From Prevotella sp. UBA2444 (GTDB lineage: Bacteria; Bacteroidota; Bacteroidia; Bacteroidales; Bacteroidaceae), in the NCBI GenBank assembly GCA_002342665.1, contig DDQK01000007.1:1-64000 (forward strand): a stretch of 64,000 nt of DNA. Direction: 5' to 3'. Shown here piece after piece: positions 24,083 through 32,241 of the stretch (its first letter is position 1; each line of letters starts with the position of its first letter). The notes under the pieces are model-generated. The model saw only the letters and a list, made by a program, of their open reading frames with translations, did no database searches and was not told where the DNA came from. A program made the translations under genes and the position numbers.

Positions 24083-26135
24083 TTCTCTTCAATAATGCCT
24101 CAATGGTGGGTTCTCCACCACGAAAGCGTTTATACAAGACCATCGGGTTCTCCGTACCACCCTTCGAAAGGATATTGTCACGGAAGCTCTGGGCAGTCTT
24201 CTGATCGAAGATGCCGTGCTTCTTGAATACAGAGAAGGCATCGGCATCGAGCACCTCAGCCCATTTGTAGCTGTAGTAGCCTGCCGCATAGCCTCCAGCC
24301 ATGATGTGAGAAAACTGCACGGTCATGCAGGTGTCTGGCAACTGCTCGGTAATGATAGCCTTGGCCCAGGCTTTCTTCTCGAAGGGGATGATATCCTCAC
24401 AGAAGGCATCCTTCTGGGTATAGTAGGCCATGTCGAGCAATCCGAAACTGACCTGTCGCAGGCAGGCGTAGGCCACATTGAAATTGCGGCTCTTGCGGAT
24501 GCGGTCTATCAAGTCGTCGGGAATTGGTTCTCCCGTCTGATAATGGAAGGCAAAGGTGCGGAGGAAGTCTTTCTCTACTGCAAAGTTCTCCATAAACTGC
24601 GAGGGCAACTCTACGAAGTCCCACCACACATTGGTACCGCTGAGACTCTCAAAACGTGTATTGGCAAACATTCCGTGCAGGGCGTGTCCGAACTCGTGGA
24701 GGAAGGTTTCCACCTCGCCCAGCGTCAACAATGCCGGTTTCTCTTCTGTGGGCTTGGTGAGATTCATCACCACCGACACGTGGGGACGGTTGTTTACGCC
24801 CTTGCGGTCAATCCACTGTCCCTGATATTCTGTCATCCATGCCCCACCCTGCTTGCCTTTACGCGGATGGAAGTCGGCATAGAAGACGGCCAGATAGGAA
24901 CCGTCGCGATCAAATACCTCGTAAGCTTTCACATCGGGGTGATAGACGGGTATGTCGGGATTCTCCTTGAAGGTGATACCATACAGGCGGTTGGCCAATC
25001 CGAATACTCCTCCGATGACTTTCGAGAGTTCGAAGTAGGGCCTCAGCATCTCGGCATCGATATTATATTTCGCCAGCTGGAGCTTGTGGGAGTAGAACCC
25101 AAAATCCCAGGGTTCCATCTTGAAGCCTTTACCCTCTATTTTCTGAGCAAGCCGTCGGATGGCTTCCACCTCTTTCAGCGCAGTAGGCTTGTAGGCGTCT
25201 ATCAAGTCGTTGAGTAACTTATAGACCTTGCGCACACTACCTGCCATACGGTGCTTCAGCACGTAGTCAGCATAAGTCTTATGGCCGAGCAGTTGTGCCA
25301 GTTCCCGACGCAAGTTGATGAGTCGCTTGCATATCTCGAGATTGTTCTCCGTATTGTCATGGATGCACTCCGTATTCTTGGCCATATACATCTGTCGGCG
25401 CAGGTCGCGCTGGGTACTATAGGTCATAAAGGGCGAATACGAGGGGAAGTCGAGCGTGAAGACCCACCCTTCCAGTTCACGTTCCTTGGCTGCCAGTGCA
25501 GCAGCCTCACGGGCCGTATCAGGCAGTCCGTCGAGCTGTGCCTCGTCAGTGATATGCAGCGTGAAGGCCTTATTTTCCTTCAACAGGTTCTGCGAGAATT
25601 GGAGCCCTAGCATTGAGGCCTCCTCAGTCAACTGCCTGAGCCGCTCCTTGCCGGCACTGTCGAGCAGAGCTCCGCTGCGTACAAACCCGTCGTAGCACTT
25701 GTCGAGCAGCATCTTCTCTTCAGGTGTTAGCCTGCGATGATGATGGTGGACGTACTTGATGCGCTCGAAGAGTCGCTCGTTCAGCCGTATATCATTGGCA
25801 TGCTTCGTCAAGATGGGACTCAGTTTCTGGGCTAGGGCATCCATCTCGTCGTTGGTCTCTGCCGACAAGAGATTGAAGAATACTGAAGACACTCTGCTCA
25901 GCAGGTCATAATAGCCCTCGCTATCTTTCTCGTCATCGATACTGATGATGGTATTGTCGAAGGTCGGCTTACGAGGATCGTTGATTAGCTTATCTATCTG
26001 CTCATCCTCTCGCCGGATGCCCTCCATGAAGGCTTCCTCATAATCCTCCAGACGGATACGGTCGAATGGGGCCACGTCGTGGGGCGTATCATAAGGAAAG
26101 AAAAACGGATTCTTTCGTTCTATGTTCTCACTCAT
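24066..26135 (-). CDS. M3-family oligopeptidase (Dcp/OpdA-like)
   Basis: A 689-residue zinc metallopeptidase. The HEFGH motif lies at 480-484 (ETFLHEFGHALHGMF) with the third ligand Glu about 25 residues on in the FESLSGTNVWWDFVELPSQF region. The N-terminal half is the long helical cap of the family. No signal peptide is visible, so it probably acts in the cytoplasm on small peptides. Length agrees with oligopeptidase A and peptidyl-dipeptidase Dcp. It has its own promoter at 26162-26193 and heads a minus-strand operon with the deaminase, S41 protease and cyclo-ligase genes. Confidence 0.93.
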   Translation of the reverse strand: MSENIERKNPFFFPYDTPHDVAPFDRIRLEDYEEAFMEGIRREDEQIDKLINDPRKPTFDNTIISIDDEKDSEGYYDLLSRVSSVFFNLLSAETNDEMDALAQKLSPILTKHANDIRLNERLFERIKYVHHHHRRLTPEEKMLLDKCYDGFVRSGALLDSAGKERLRQLTEEASMLGLQFSQNLLKENKAFTLHITDEAQLDGLPDTAREAAALAAKERELEGWVFTLDFPSYSPFMTYSTQRDLRRQMYMAKNTECIHDNTENNLEICKRLINLRRELAQLLGHKTYADYVLKHRMAGSVRKVYKLLNDLIDAYKPTALKEVEAIRRLAQKIEGKGFKMEPWDFGFYSHKLQLAKYNIDAEMLRPYFELSKVIGGVFGLANRLYGITFKENPDIPVYHPDVKAYEVFDRDGSYLAVFYADFHPRKGKQGGAWMTEYQGQWIDRKGVNNRPHVSVVMNLTKPTEEKPALLTLGEVETFLHEFGHALHGMFANTRFESLSGTNVWWDFVELPSQFMENFAVEKDFLRTFAFHYQTGEPIPDDLIDRIRKSRNFNVAYACLRQVSFGLLDMAYYTQKDAFCEDIIPFEKKAWAKAIITEQLPDTCMTVQFSHIMAGGYAAGYYSYKWAEVLDADAFSVFKKHGIFDQKTAQSFRDNILSKGGTENPMVLYKRFRGGEPTIEALLKRNGIKR

Positions 26136-26161
26136 AATGCTATACTAACGTATTTAGCATG

Positions 26162-26193
26162 CAAAATTACAAAAAATGTGAGAACCAAACAAA
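26162..26193 (-). promoter_or_regulatory. Promoter of M3 peptidase operon
   Basis: Minus strand TTTG (26193-26190), 20 nt, TAATTTTG (26169-26162), about 25 nt before the ATG at 26135. Confidence 0.65.
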
Positions 26194-26218
26194 TAACGGT
26201 CTGTAATTTTATATTATT

Positions 26219-26890
26219 TCACATCAGCAGGCGCTCTATCTGCGGAATTTCCACCCTTCCGCGATGCAAAACCACCTTTCCATCGTGCTGCAGCCGATTG
26301 AGTACCCTGCTTACTTCGAGACGACTGTCGTTGACTTCAACAGCCAGTCGGTTCATCAGGATATGGAACATCTTAGGGCCTGCGGGATAGACACAGTGAA
26401 TGACGAAGAACCTCACGATGCGGTCGGCAAGCGAAGTTGAGGCAGAGTGCCATAGCTGCCGCGAGAGTTTCTGCGTCTGAGTGGCAAAGAGGTTGAGCAG
26501 GTTCAGCCGAAACACGAGGAAATCTTCCGACAAGCGGAGCACCTCTTCCTTATCGATAGTGATGAAGTTGGCTCCCTGCTCCACAACGAAGGTGTGGGTA
26601 TAGCGCTGGGAATAGCCGAAGATGACTTCCGGCTGCAGGATATAGGGAGCCGACATATACTCCTCCACATGATAGCTCTTGTCGTCAGAGAGGGTCACGA
26701 CCCGAAGAGAGCCGTTGGTGAGCAAATATAGATGGGTGCAGTAATCACCTTCGGCAACAACTGTCCTTCCCGAGGGTATCTTGGAGAATCCGAAGCGCGT
26801 GTGGCCTGCCACCACTTCCAGGTCATCACGGCTCATTCCCTGAAACAATGGAAACTGGAGCAGTTTATCGTATATCTGCAGTGCTGCCAT
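26219..26890 (-). CDS. Crp/Fnr-family transcriptional regulator
   Basis: A 223-residue protein with a cyclic-nucleotide-type sensor (about 10-125: LFQGMSRDDLEVVAGH, KIPSGRTVVAEGDYCTHLYLLTNGSLRVV) and a C-terminal winged helix (about 150-220: ADRIVRFFVIHCV, VNDSRLEVSRVLNRLQHDGKVVLHRGRVEIPQ). There is no Fnr-like Cys cluster, so it is not an obvious oxygen sensor. It lies 9 bp downstream of the apbE gene and is probably the last gene of that operon; its targets are unknown. Confidence 0.88.
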   Translation of the reverse strand: MAALQIYDKLLQFPLFQGMSRDDLEVVAGHTRFGFSKIPSGRTVVAEGDYCTHLYLLTNGSLRVVTLSDDKSYHVEEYMSAPYILQPEVIFGYSQRYTHTFVVEQGANFITIDKEEVLRLSEDFLVFRLNLLNLFATQTQKLSRQLWHSASTSLADRIVRFFVIHCVYPAGPKMFHILMNRLAVEVNDSRLEVSRVLNRLQHDGKVVLHRGRVEIPQIERLLM

Positions 26891-26899
26891 CGAGGGAGA

Positions 26900-27928
26900 T
26901 TATTGTTCCACTTTATCTTTCAGCGTAGGGGAATACCAGACGACATTCTGCCCTTGATCGTCGCTGTAGATGAAATAGGCCATCAGTTCGGGATGCCTGT
27001 CGAGCACCTTCCTAGCCTTCTCGATACCCAGCACCATAAACGAGGTGGCATAGGCATCAGCTGTGGCACAATCATTAGCCAAGACCGTAGCCGACAGCAA
27101 ACTATGCTGAACAGGATAGCCCGTAGCCGGGTCGATAGTGTGAGCAAACTTCTTTCCGCCTTTATAGTAGAAATTACGATAGTTTCCACTCGTGGCCATA
27201 GCCTTGTCAGTAACGTTGAGCACCGTCTGCAACTCCCCGCTGGTAGAGAGTGAGTCATCAGTGGGCTTAGTAACCCCAATCTTCCAAGGGAGTCGCTTGG
27301 CATTGATACCGCTAGTGACAATCTCCCCACCAATCTCTACCATGAAATTCTTCACGTCTCGGCTACGCAGGAAACGAGCGATGACATCCGCGCCATAGCC
27401 TTTTGCGATGGCAGAGCAATCGAGCATCGTTTGAGGATTCTGCTTCTCCACTCTACCCTTTTTCAGGGCGACTTTCTCGTATCCGACCAAGCGCAGCAGG
27501 CTGTCCACCTGATGAGGTGTGGGCTGATGTCCGTTTTTGAAACCAAATCCCCAGGCATTCACCAGCGGAGCCACAGTGATGTCAAAGGCCCCATCGGTCT
27601 CACGCGAGATGGTCATGGCCTTTTGAAACACCTCGAGAAACATCTTGTCGGGCACCACGTCCCGATTTTCGTTGATGGCCGTGATAATGCTTTCCTTGTT
27701 GAAGGGCGACAAAGAGTAGTCCACCTTCATCAATTCCTTCTTGATACTCTCATGCATATCAGAGTCACACTGGTAGGTGATATGGTAGCTGGTGCCAAAG
27801 ATAAAGCCTTCATCCTGATGGTAAGGCATGGACTGCTGCTGGCGGATGATGAGCACCGTACCCACGATCAATAACGTCAGGAACGGCAACTGCCAGAGGA
27901 GTTTCTTGTTGGTGTTAGGATTCTGCAT
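26900..27928 (-). CDS. apbE: FAD:protein FMN transferase (ApbE)
   Basis: A 342-residue protein with an N-terminal membrane helix (LLWQLPFLTLLIVGTVLII, about 9-27) and the ApbE fold. Motifs include FGTSYHITYQC, DGAFDITVAPLVNAWGFG, MLDCSAIAKGYGADVIARFL and the Mg-binding ANDCATADAYATSFMVLG near the end. ApbE attaches FMN to Thr of flavoproteins such as NqrB/NqrC and RnfG. No nqr or rnf genes are in the window. It acts on the periplasmic side and sits between the DUF6048 and Crp/Fnr genes. Confidence 0.94.
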   Translation of the reverse strand: MQNPNTNKKLLWQLPFLTLLIVGTVLIIRQQQSMPYHQDEGFIFGTSYHITYQCDSDMHESIKKELMKVDYSLSPFNKESIITAINENRDVVPDKMFLEVFQKAMTISRETDGAFDITVAPLVNAWGFGFKNGHQPTPHQVDSLLRLVGYEKVALKKGRVEKQNPQTMLDCSAIAKGYGADVIARFLRSRDVKNFMVEIGGEIVTSGINAKRLPWKIGVTKPTDDSLSTSGELQTVLNVTDKAMATSGNYRNFYYKGGKKFAHTIDPATGYPVQHSLLSATVLANDCATADAYATSFMVLGIEKARKVLDRHPELMAYFIYSDDQGQNVVWYSPTLKDKVEQ

Positions 27929-27937
27929 GACAGATGA

Positions 27938-28627
27938 TTAGATGTCAACGATGACGTTGAAAGTACCACCCAGACGGCTACTTCCCTGGATGCCATATCC
28001 AGGCACATACCAAGTGCGCTCAAACATACCGTCGTTGTGTGCGATGCGCCGACGATACCTGACGCTCCATCCCAGATGCAACGGGCCCAGTATTGTTGCA
28101 TCCACCCCCAGAGCAAACTCGAGCCAGTGCTGGCTGCAACGCTCGTCCTTCATGCCGAAGCTGGTATCCCACCCCCATACGGGATCGGGAAAAACGTCGC
28201 GCATCATGTCGACCTTGTAGGATGTGAAGGCATAGCGGAGGCCAGCATACAGACGGTATGGCCCATGCTTCTTCCGCAGCATGTTCTTATCGATACCGAT
28301 ACGGAAATATGGCGCCTTCGTCTCGTAGCGAATTCCCGTCACAGGATCGTCAGTATGGTTGGCCTTGCCGATACCTGCCTCGACAATCGGGAACCATTCA
28401 TCGTGAAGATTGATGCGAAGGGCTGCCTCGTACTGCCCATTGTCGGAGAGATGCATCTGGGCCAAACCGACTAAGTCGAACGATACGGCAAAGCCACGGA
28501 ACACAGGGATGGAGTCCTTCTGTAGGGAGAAGAACTTCCACTGTGCCGACGCTGATGCCGAAACCAGAAGCAGCAGGCTAATCGTCAGTGTTCGGATAGA
28601 GATAGAAGTGAACGGTCTTGTAATCAT
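27938..28627 (-). CDS. DUF6048-family outer-envelope protein
   Basis: The start at 28627 (MITRPFTSISIRTLTISLLLLVSASASAQ) gives a good signal peptide; the earlier ATG at 28669 adds a second hydrophobic stretch and is less likely. The 229-residue product is beta-rich (YRLYAGLRYAFTSYKV, WLEFALGVDATILGPLHLGWSVRYRRRI), like a small outer-membrane barrel, as in DUF6048. The partner DUF6452 gene overlaps its 5' end, a conserved arrangement in Bacteroidales. Function is unknown. Confidence 0.75.
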   Translation of the reverse strand: MITRPFTSISIRTLTISLLLLVSASASAQWKFFSLQKDSIPVFRGFAVSFDLVGLAQMHLSDNGQYEAALRINLHDEWFPIVEAGIGKANHTDDPVTGIRYETKAPYFRIGIDKNMLRKKHGPYRLYAGLRYAFTSYKVDMMRDVFPDPVWGWDTSFGMKDERCSQHWLEFALGVDATILGPLHLGWSVRYRRRIAHNDGMFERTWYVPGYGIQGSSRLGGTFNVIVDI

Positions 28628-29156
28628 AATTAACAGATCTATTGACAAGTACAAGAGAGTCAATGACATTGTGTGTATGCCGCACGTTCGTCAGTTCGTG
28701 AAAGAAAGCTGCAGAACAGTCAACAGACTCGAAATGCGGGATATCATCCTTCTTGATCCACACTGTATCGACTATGGTCGTGTCATTATCCGTAAAACAG
28801 AAGTAAAGGACATCTTCTGGATGAGAGTAGCTGATAGGAAGACTAAAAGCCGACCTGCCGACCAACTTGTTAAGGAAGGTTATTTTGTCGCTTTCACGCA
28901 CCGACATTTGCAGGAAGATATCATTATTATCGATACGGGTGGTAACAACAGACAAAGAGTCAGTGATCGCCAGCGCATTTCCTGCTTTATCGCGAATCTC
29001 ATATTGCACTGAGACCGTATTTTCAATAGGGCAGTCGATACTCGAACAAGAGTAATAGGCTAACGGTGAGAGACATATGAATAGTATTGCCGCCACACCC
29101 ATCCATCTGTGCTTCGTATCCGATTCTGTTCTAAGATGTCTATCCATCATACGCAA
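28578..29156 (-). CDS. DUF6452-family lipoprotein
   Basis: A 192-residue protein with a hydrophobic N-terminus (MGVAAILFICLSPLAYYSC, from about residue 19) ending in a lipobox-like YYSC, followed by CPIENTVSVQYEIRD. The rest is predicted beta-strand (LPISYSHPEDVLYFCFTDND). DUF6452 proteins usually precede a DUF6048 gene, as here, where the two overlap by about 50 bp. The exact start is open among ATG at 29156, 29150 and 29147, all within the end of the glycosyltransferase gene. Function is unknown. Confidence 0.75.
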   Translation of the reverse strand: MRMMDRHLRTESDTKHRWMGVAAILFICLSPLAYYSCSSIDCPIENTVSVQYEIRDKAGNALAITDSLSVVTTRIDNNDIFLQMSVRESDKITFLNKLVGRSAFSLPISYSHPEDVLYFCFTDNDTTIVDTVWIKKDDIPHFESVDCSAAFFHELTNVRHTHNVIDSLVLVNRSVNYDYKTVHFYLYPNTDD

Positions 29157-30112
29157 CTTAATGTTTCTTCTATTTGATAATCATTGCGTCCCTGGGAAGA
29201 GCGGCTCACCAAATCGGCTACGAATCCTGTCAGGAACAGTTGGGTGCCGATAATCATCATCGTCAGGGCTATATAAAAATAAGGTGAGTTTGTCACCAGG
29301 CGCTGGGGAATGCCGTTGGCCAGGCACCACAGTTTATCGGCGCCTATCACGAAGGCTGCCACAAATCCGATGAAAAACATCAGTGTGCCTAGAAATCCGA
29401 ACACGTGCATAGGCTTCTTGCCGAAGGTGCTAAGAAACCAGAGTGTCAACAGGTCGAGATAACCGTTCACAAAACGGTTCAGCCCCATGAATTTCGACGA
29501 GCCGTACTTGCGGGCTTGATGCTGCACCACCTTCTCGCCTATCTTGTCGAAACCGGCATTCTTAGCCAGATACGGTATGTAGCGATGCATCTCGCCATAC
29601 ACCTCGATATTCTTAACTACAGCCTTGCGATAGGCCTTCAGACCGCAGTTGAAGTCATGCAAGTTTTTGATACCGCTCACCTTGCGAGCCGTCGCATTGA
29701 AGAGTTTGGTGGGCAGCGTCTTCGACAATGGGTCATAGCGTTTCTGCTTATAACCGCTCACAAGGTCGTAGCCATCCTCCTTGATCATCCTGAAGAGTTC
29801 GGGAATCTCGTCAGGAGAGTCCTGCAAGTCGGCATCCATCGTAATCACAACGTCGCCCTGTGCCAGATTAAAACCGCAGTAGAGCGCCGGACTCTTGCCG
29901 TAGTTACGGCGGAACTTGATGCCCTTCACAATGTCGGGGTGCTTCCGGTTCAGTTCTGAAATAATCTCCCACGAACGGTCCGTGGAGCCGTCGTTGATGA
30001 AGATCACCTCATACGAAAACTGGTGTTCCTTCATCACACGCTCTATCCAGGCGTAGAGTTCGGGTATTGATTCGTCCTCATTATAAAGAGGTATAACGAC
30101 TGATATATCCAT
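29147..30112 (-). CDS. Family 2 glycosyltransferase with C-terminal membrane helices
   Basis: The 321-residue form starting MDISVVIPLYNEDES at 30112 is preferred; the ATG at 30127 adds MNSED, encoded by an AGTGAAT-type repeat. The GT2 catalytic domain has FINDGSTDRSW, KFRRNYGKSPALYCGF and the metal-binding MDADLQDSPDE. Two membrane helices follow (about 230-255 and 270-300). This is the layout of DPM1/GtrB-like enzymes that move a sugar to undecaprenyl phosphate. It lies 12 bp from a DUF4199 gene. The sugar and final glycan are unknown. Confidence 0.88.
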   Translation of the reverse strand: MDISVVIPLYNEDESIPELYAWIERVMKEHQFSYEVIFINDGSTDRSWEIISELNRKHPDIVKGIKFRRNYGKSPALYCGFNLAQGDVVITMDADLQDSPDEIPELFRMIKEDGYDLVSGYKQKRYDPLSKTLPTKLFNATARKVSGIKNLHDFNCGLKAYRKAVVKNIEVYGEMHRYIPYLAKNAGFDKIGEKVVQHQARKYGSSKFMGLNRFVNGYLDLLTLWFLSTFGKKPMHVFGFLGTLMFFIGFVAAFVIGADKLWCLANGIPQRLVTNSPYFYIALTMMIIGTQLFLTGFVADLVSRSSQGRNDYQIEETLSCV

Positions 30113-30123
30113 ATCTTCACTAT

Positions 30124-30669
30124 TCATTGTTCACTATTCACTACCTTCGAGCGCTGCATCACCAAGCTGATGGGCACGCCGAGAATGAATCCCAGCGAGA
30201 TGTTCACTGTCAGCATGTTCAGCGCATAGTCTATCGGACGGATGCTGGCCATCTCCTGCAGACTCTCTTCCACCATCTTCGTCATACCATATTGTTCCAG
30301 CATCTGCCTGGCCTCGTCCGTCGACACCATTCGCGAGAACTGACTCAGGAGGAACCCGTTGTCCATAAAGGCAAAGTAGAGATACTGGGCGATAGCAAAG
30401 AGTACTCCGCCATAGAAGAATACAAAGATGGTGTAGGCATACCCCCGACGGAAAGAGATCAGCCCTTCACGGCCATTGTCGCGGAACTTTCCCAGGCGTT
30501 CACCTACGAAGAAGGGGGTATAGACCATCAGCAACATAGCTGCCAAACCAAGCATCTGATTCGACACACCTATTATATATAGCATAAAGGCAGCAGCCCA
30601 GAGCAATGCCAACAAAGCACCGTCCTGACGGGCAAAGGCCTTCAATTGTACGTATTCTGCTGGAGTCAA
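30124..30669 (-). CDS. DUF4199 integral membrane protein
   Basis: A 181-residue protein with four membrane helices (LLALLWAAAFMLYIIGV, LGLAAMLLMVYTPFFVG, YTIFVFFYGGVLFAIAQYLYF and SLGFILGVPISLVM) and a conserved loop (GLISFRRGYAY), as in DUF4199. It is the first gene of the minus-strand group with the glycosyltransferase, driven by the TAATTTTG box at 30714-30721. Function is unknown; the pairing with the glycosyltransferase is common in Bacteroidales. Confidence 0.8.
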   Translation of the reverse strand: MTPAEYVQLKAFARQDGALLALLWAAAFMLYIIGVSNQMLGLAAMLLMVYTPFFVGERLGKFRDNGREGLISFRRGYAYTIFVFFYGGVLFAIAQYLYFAFMDNGFLLSQFSRMVSTDEARQMLEQYGMTKMVEESLQEMASIRPIDYALNMLTVNISLGFILGVPISLVMQRSKVVNSEQ

Positions 30670-30817
30670 GACTATTTACGAATTACTGTTTAACAATTTC
30701 TCTTTTTCGGGTGCAAAATTACTCATTTTCCCGCACATATTGCGGCCTTTGGCACAAAAAATAGTTAAAATCCAAAAAATAATCATTTATCATTCGCCAT
30801 TTATCATTTAAATTGTG

Positions 30818-30825
30818 TACCTTTG
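30818..30825 (+). promoter_or_regulatory. -7 box of SRP RNA/tRNA-Thr unit
   Basis: TACCTTTG, 18 nt before the SRP RNA 5' end; the -33 element is poor. Confidence 0.5.
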
Positions 30826-30842
30826 CACCCGCTTAACGCAAA

Positions 30843-30941
30843 CGGGCAGTCCTGTACGGCCAGCTCCCTTTGAATCCCCCAGGGTGGGAACGCAGCAAGG
30901 GTATTAGGTTGTAGCGGCGCGATGCAGGTAGCTGCCCACCC
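30843..30941 (+). ncRNA. ffs: Signal recognition particle RNA (small bacterial type)
   Basis: The RNA contains the conserved SRP domain IV elements GGAACGCAGCAAGGGTA near 30888-30904, with CCTGTACGGCCAGCTCCC on the 5' side and GTAGCTGCCC on the 3' side. The 5' GGGCAG pairs with 3' CTGCCC to close the hairpin. It binds Ffh and guides membrane-protein synthesis. Ends are approximate. The 3' end touches tRNA-Thr, so both are probably cut from one transcript. Confidence 0.92.
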
Positions 30942-31015
30942 GCCTCTTTAGCTCAGTTGGCCAGAGCACGTGATTTGTAATCTCGGGGTCGTTGGTTCGA
31001 ATCCGACAAGAGGCT
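30942..31015 (+). tRNA. tRNA-Thr (TGT anticodon)
   Basis: A 74-nt cloverleaf: acceptor GCCTCTT/AAGAGGC, D arm TAGCTCAGTTGGCCAGAGC, T arm GTTGG-TTCGAAT-CCGAC and anticodon loop TTTGTAA. The anticodon stem CGTGA/TCTCG has one T-T mismatch at its middle pair. CCA is not encoded. It directly follows the SRP RNA. Confidence 0.93.
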
Positions 31016-31030
31016 CAAGAGAAGATTCCC

Positions 31031-31058
31031 AAGGATTGGCATAAGCCAATCCTTTTTT
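31031..31058 (+). terminator. Terminator after tRNA-Thr
   Basis: AAGGATTGGC-ATAA-GCCAATCCTT with a six-T tail. Confidence 0.9.
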
Positions 31059-31088
31059 GTGTTCACGAATGAATTGAAACCAAAAAAT

Positions 31089-31120
31089 TTTGGCCGTATC
31101 GGAAATTCTTCGTACCTTTG
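31089..31120 (+). promoter_or_regulatory. Promoter of LacI-type regulator gene
   Basis: TTTG (31089-31092), 20 nt, TACCTTTG (31113-31120), about 28 nt before ATG 31149. Confidence 0.75.
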
Positions 31121-31148
31121 CAGAAATTTAAATATAGATACCCATTTA

Positions 31149-32216
31149 ATGGCAAACGAGAAAATTAGAATCAAGGACATCGCAGAACGTGCCGGCGTTT
31201 CCGTGGGAACGGTCGACCGCGTGCTCCACAATCGTCCCAACGTTTCGAAGGTGGCACTCGAGAAGGTCAACAAGGCCTTGGCTGAGATGGACTACAAACC
31301 GAACATGTATGCCTCGGCGCTGGCCTACAACAAGAAGTACACCTTCTACTGTGTACTGCCCAAGCACGAACAGGAGGCCTACTGGGATGAAATTGAGGAA
31401 GGAGCCCAGGCCTGCACCGACTTCCGTCGCGACTTCGGTATCACCCTGAGGTTCATATACTACGAGCGATTCAATAATGCATCGTTCACCAGGATGGTAC
31501 GCGAATTCTTCACCGAGAAGTTCGACGGCGTCATTATTGTGCCCACTACCCTAGAGCAGACGGCACGCTTCACGGAGAAACTGACCGACAGAGGCATCCC
31601 CTACGTGCTGCTCGACTCCTATATGCCCGACCTTAAACCATTGGCCTTCTTCGGGCAAGATTCCTTTGCCAGCGGCTATTTTGCAGCACGGATGCTGATG
31701 CTTATTGCTGCCAAGGAAAAGGAGATAGCTCTCGTCAAGCAGACACGCGACGGAAAGGTGGGATCAAAGCAGCAGGCCAACCGCGAGACGGGCTTTAGGC
31801 ACTATATGATGGACCATTTCCCCGATGTGATCATCACCGAAGTAGACTTGCCCCTCGATGAGGAACGGGCTGAGTACGACTCGATTCTAGAGAAATTCTT
31901 TGCAGACCATCCGAAGATCCACCATTGCATCACATTCAACTCAAAGGCCCACATCGTCGGCGAGTTCCTCAAGAAGAGCAATCGCCGCAACATTCAGATC
32001 ATGGGCTACGACATGGTGCCCAAGAATGAGGAGTGCATCCGTCAAGGGTCTATCTCGTTCCTCATCGCCCAGCACGCCTACCAACAGGGATATGCATCTG
32101 TCGATGCCCTTTTCAATGCCATCGTGATGAAACGCGAGGTAAATCCCGTCAATTATATGCCCATCGAGATTCTGACCAAGGAAAACGTGGACTTCTATCG
32201 AAGGACTGCTATCTGA
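31149..32216 (+). CDS. LacI-family transcriptional regulator of hexuronate genes (probable)
   Basis: The ATG at 31149 lies behind a full promoter, so the frame reaching back to 31059 is ignored. The 355-residue protein has a LacI helix-turn-helix (IRIKDIAERAGVSVGTVDRVLHNRP, about 6-30, here cited as two parts of that helix pair) and a periplasmic-binding-protein-like sensor (FDGVIIVPTTLEQT, GRDSFASGY-like FFGQDSFASGYFAARM, IMGYDMVPKNEECI). It lies 25 bp upstream of the altronate dehydratase gene and probably controls it in response to a hexuronate intermediate. The ligand is inferred from context. Confidence 0.88.
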   Translation: MANEKIRIKDIAERAGVSVGTVDRVLHNRPNVSKVALEKVNKALAEMDYKPNMYASALAYNKKYTFYCVLPKHEQEAYWDEIEEGAQACTDFRRDFGITLRFIYYERFNNASFTRMVREFFTEKFDGVIIVPTTLEQTARFTEKLTDRGIPYVLLDSYMPDLKPLAFFGQDSFASGYFAARMLMLIAAKEKEIALVKQTRDGKVGSKQQANRETGFRHYMMDHFPDVIITEVDLPLDEERAEYDSILEKFFADHPKIHHCITFNSKAHIVGEFLKKSNRRNIQIMGYDMVPKNEECIRQGSISFLIAQHAYQQGYASVDALFNAIVMKREVNPVNYMPIEILTKENVDFYRRTAI

Positions 32217-32241
32217 CAACTAAGCAAACTATTGAAACAAT

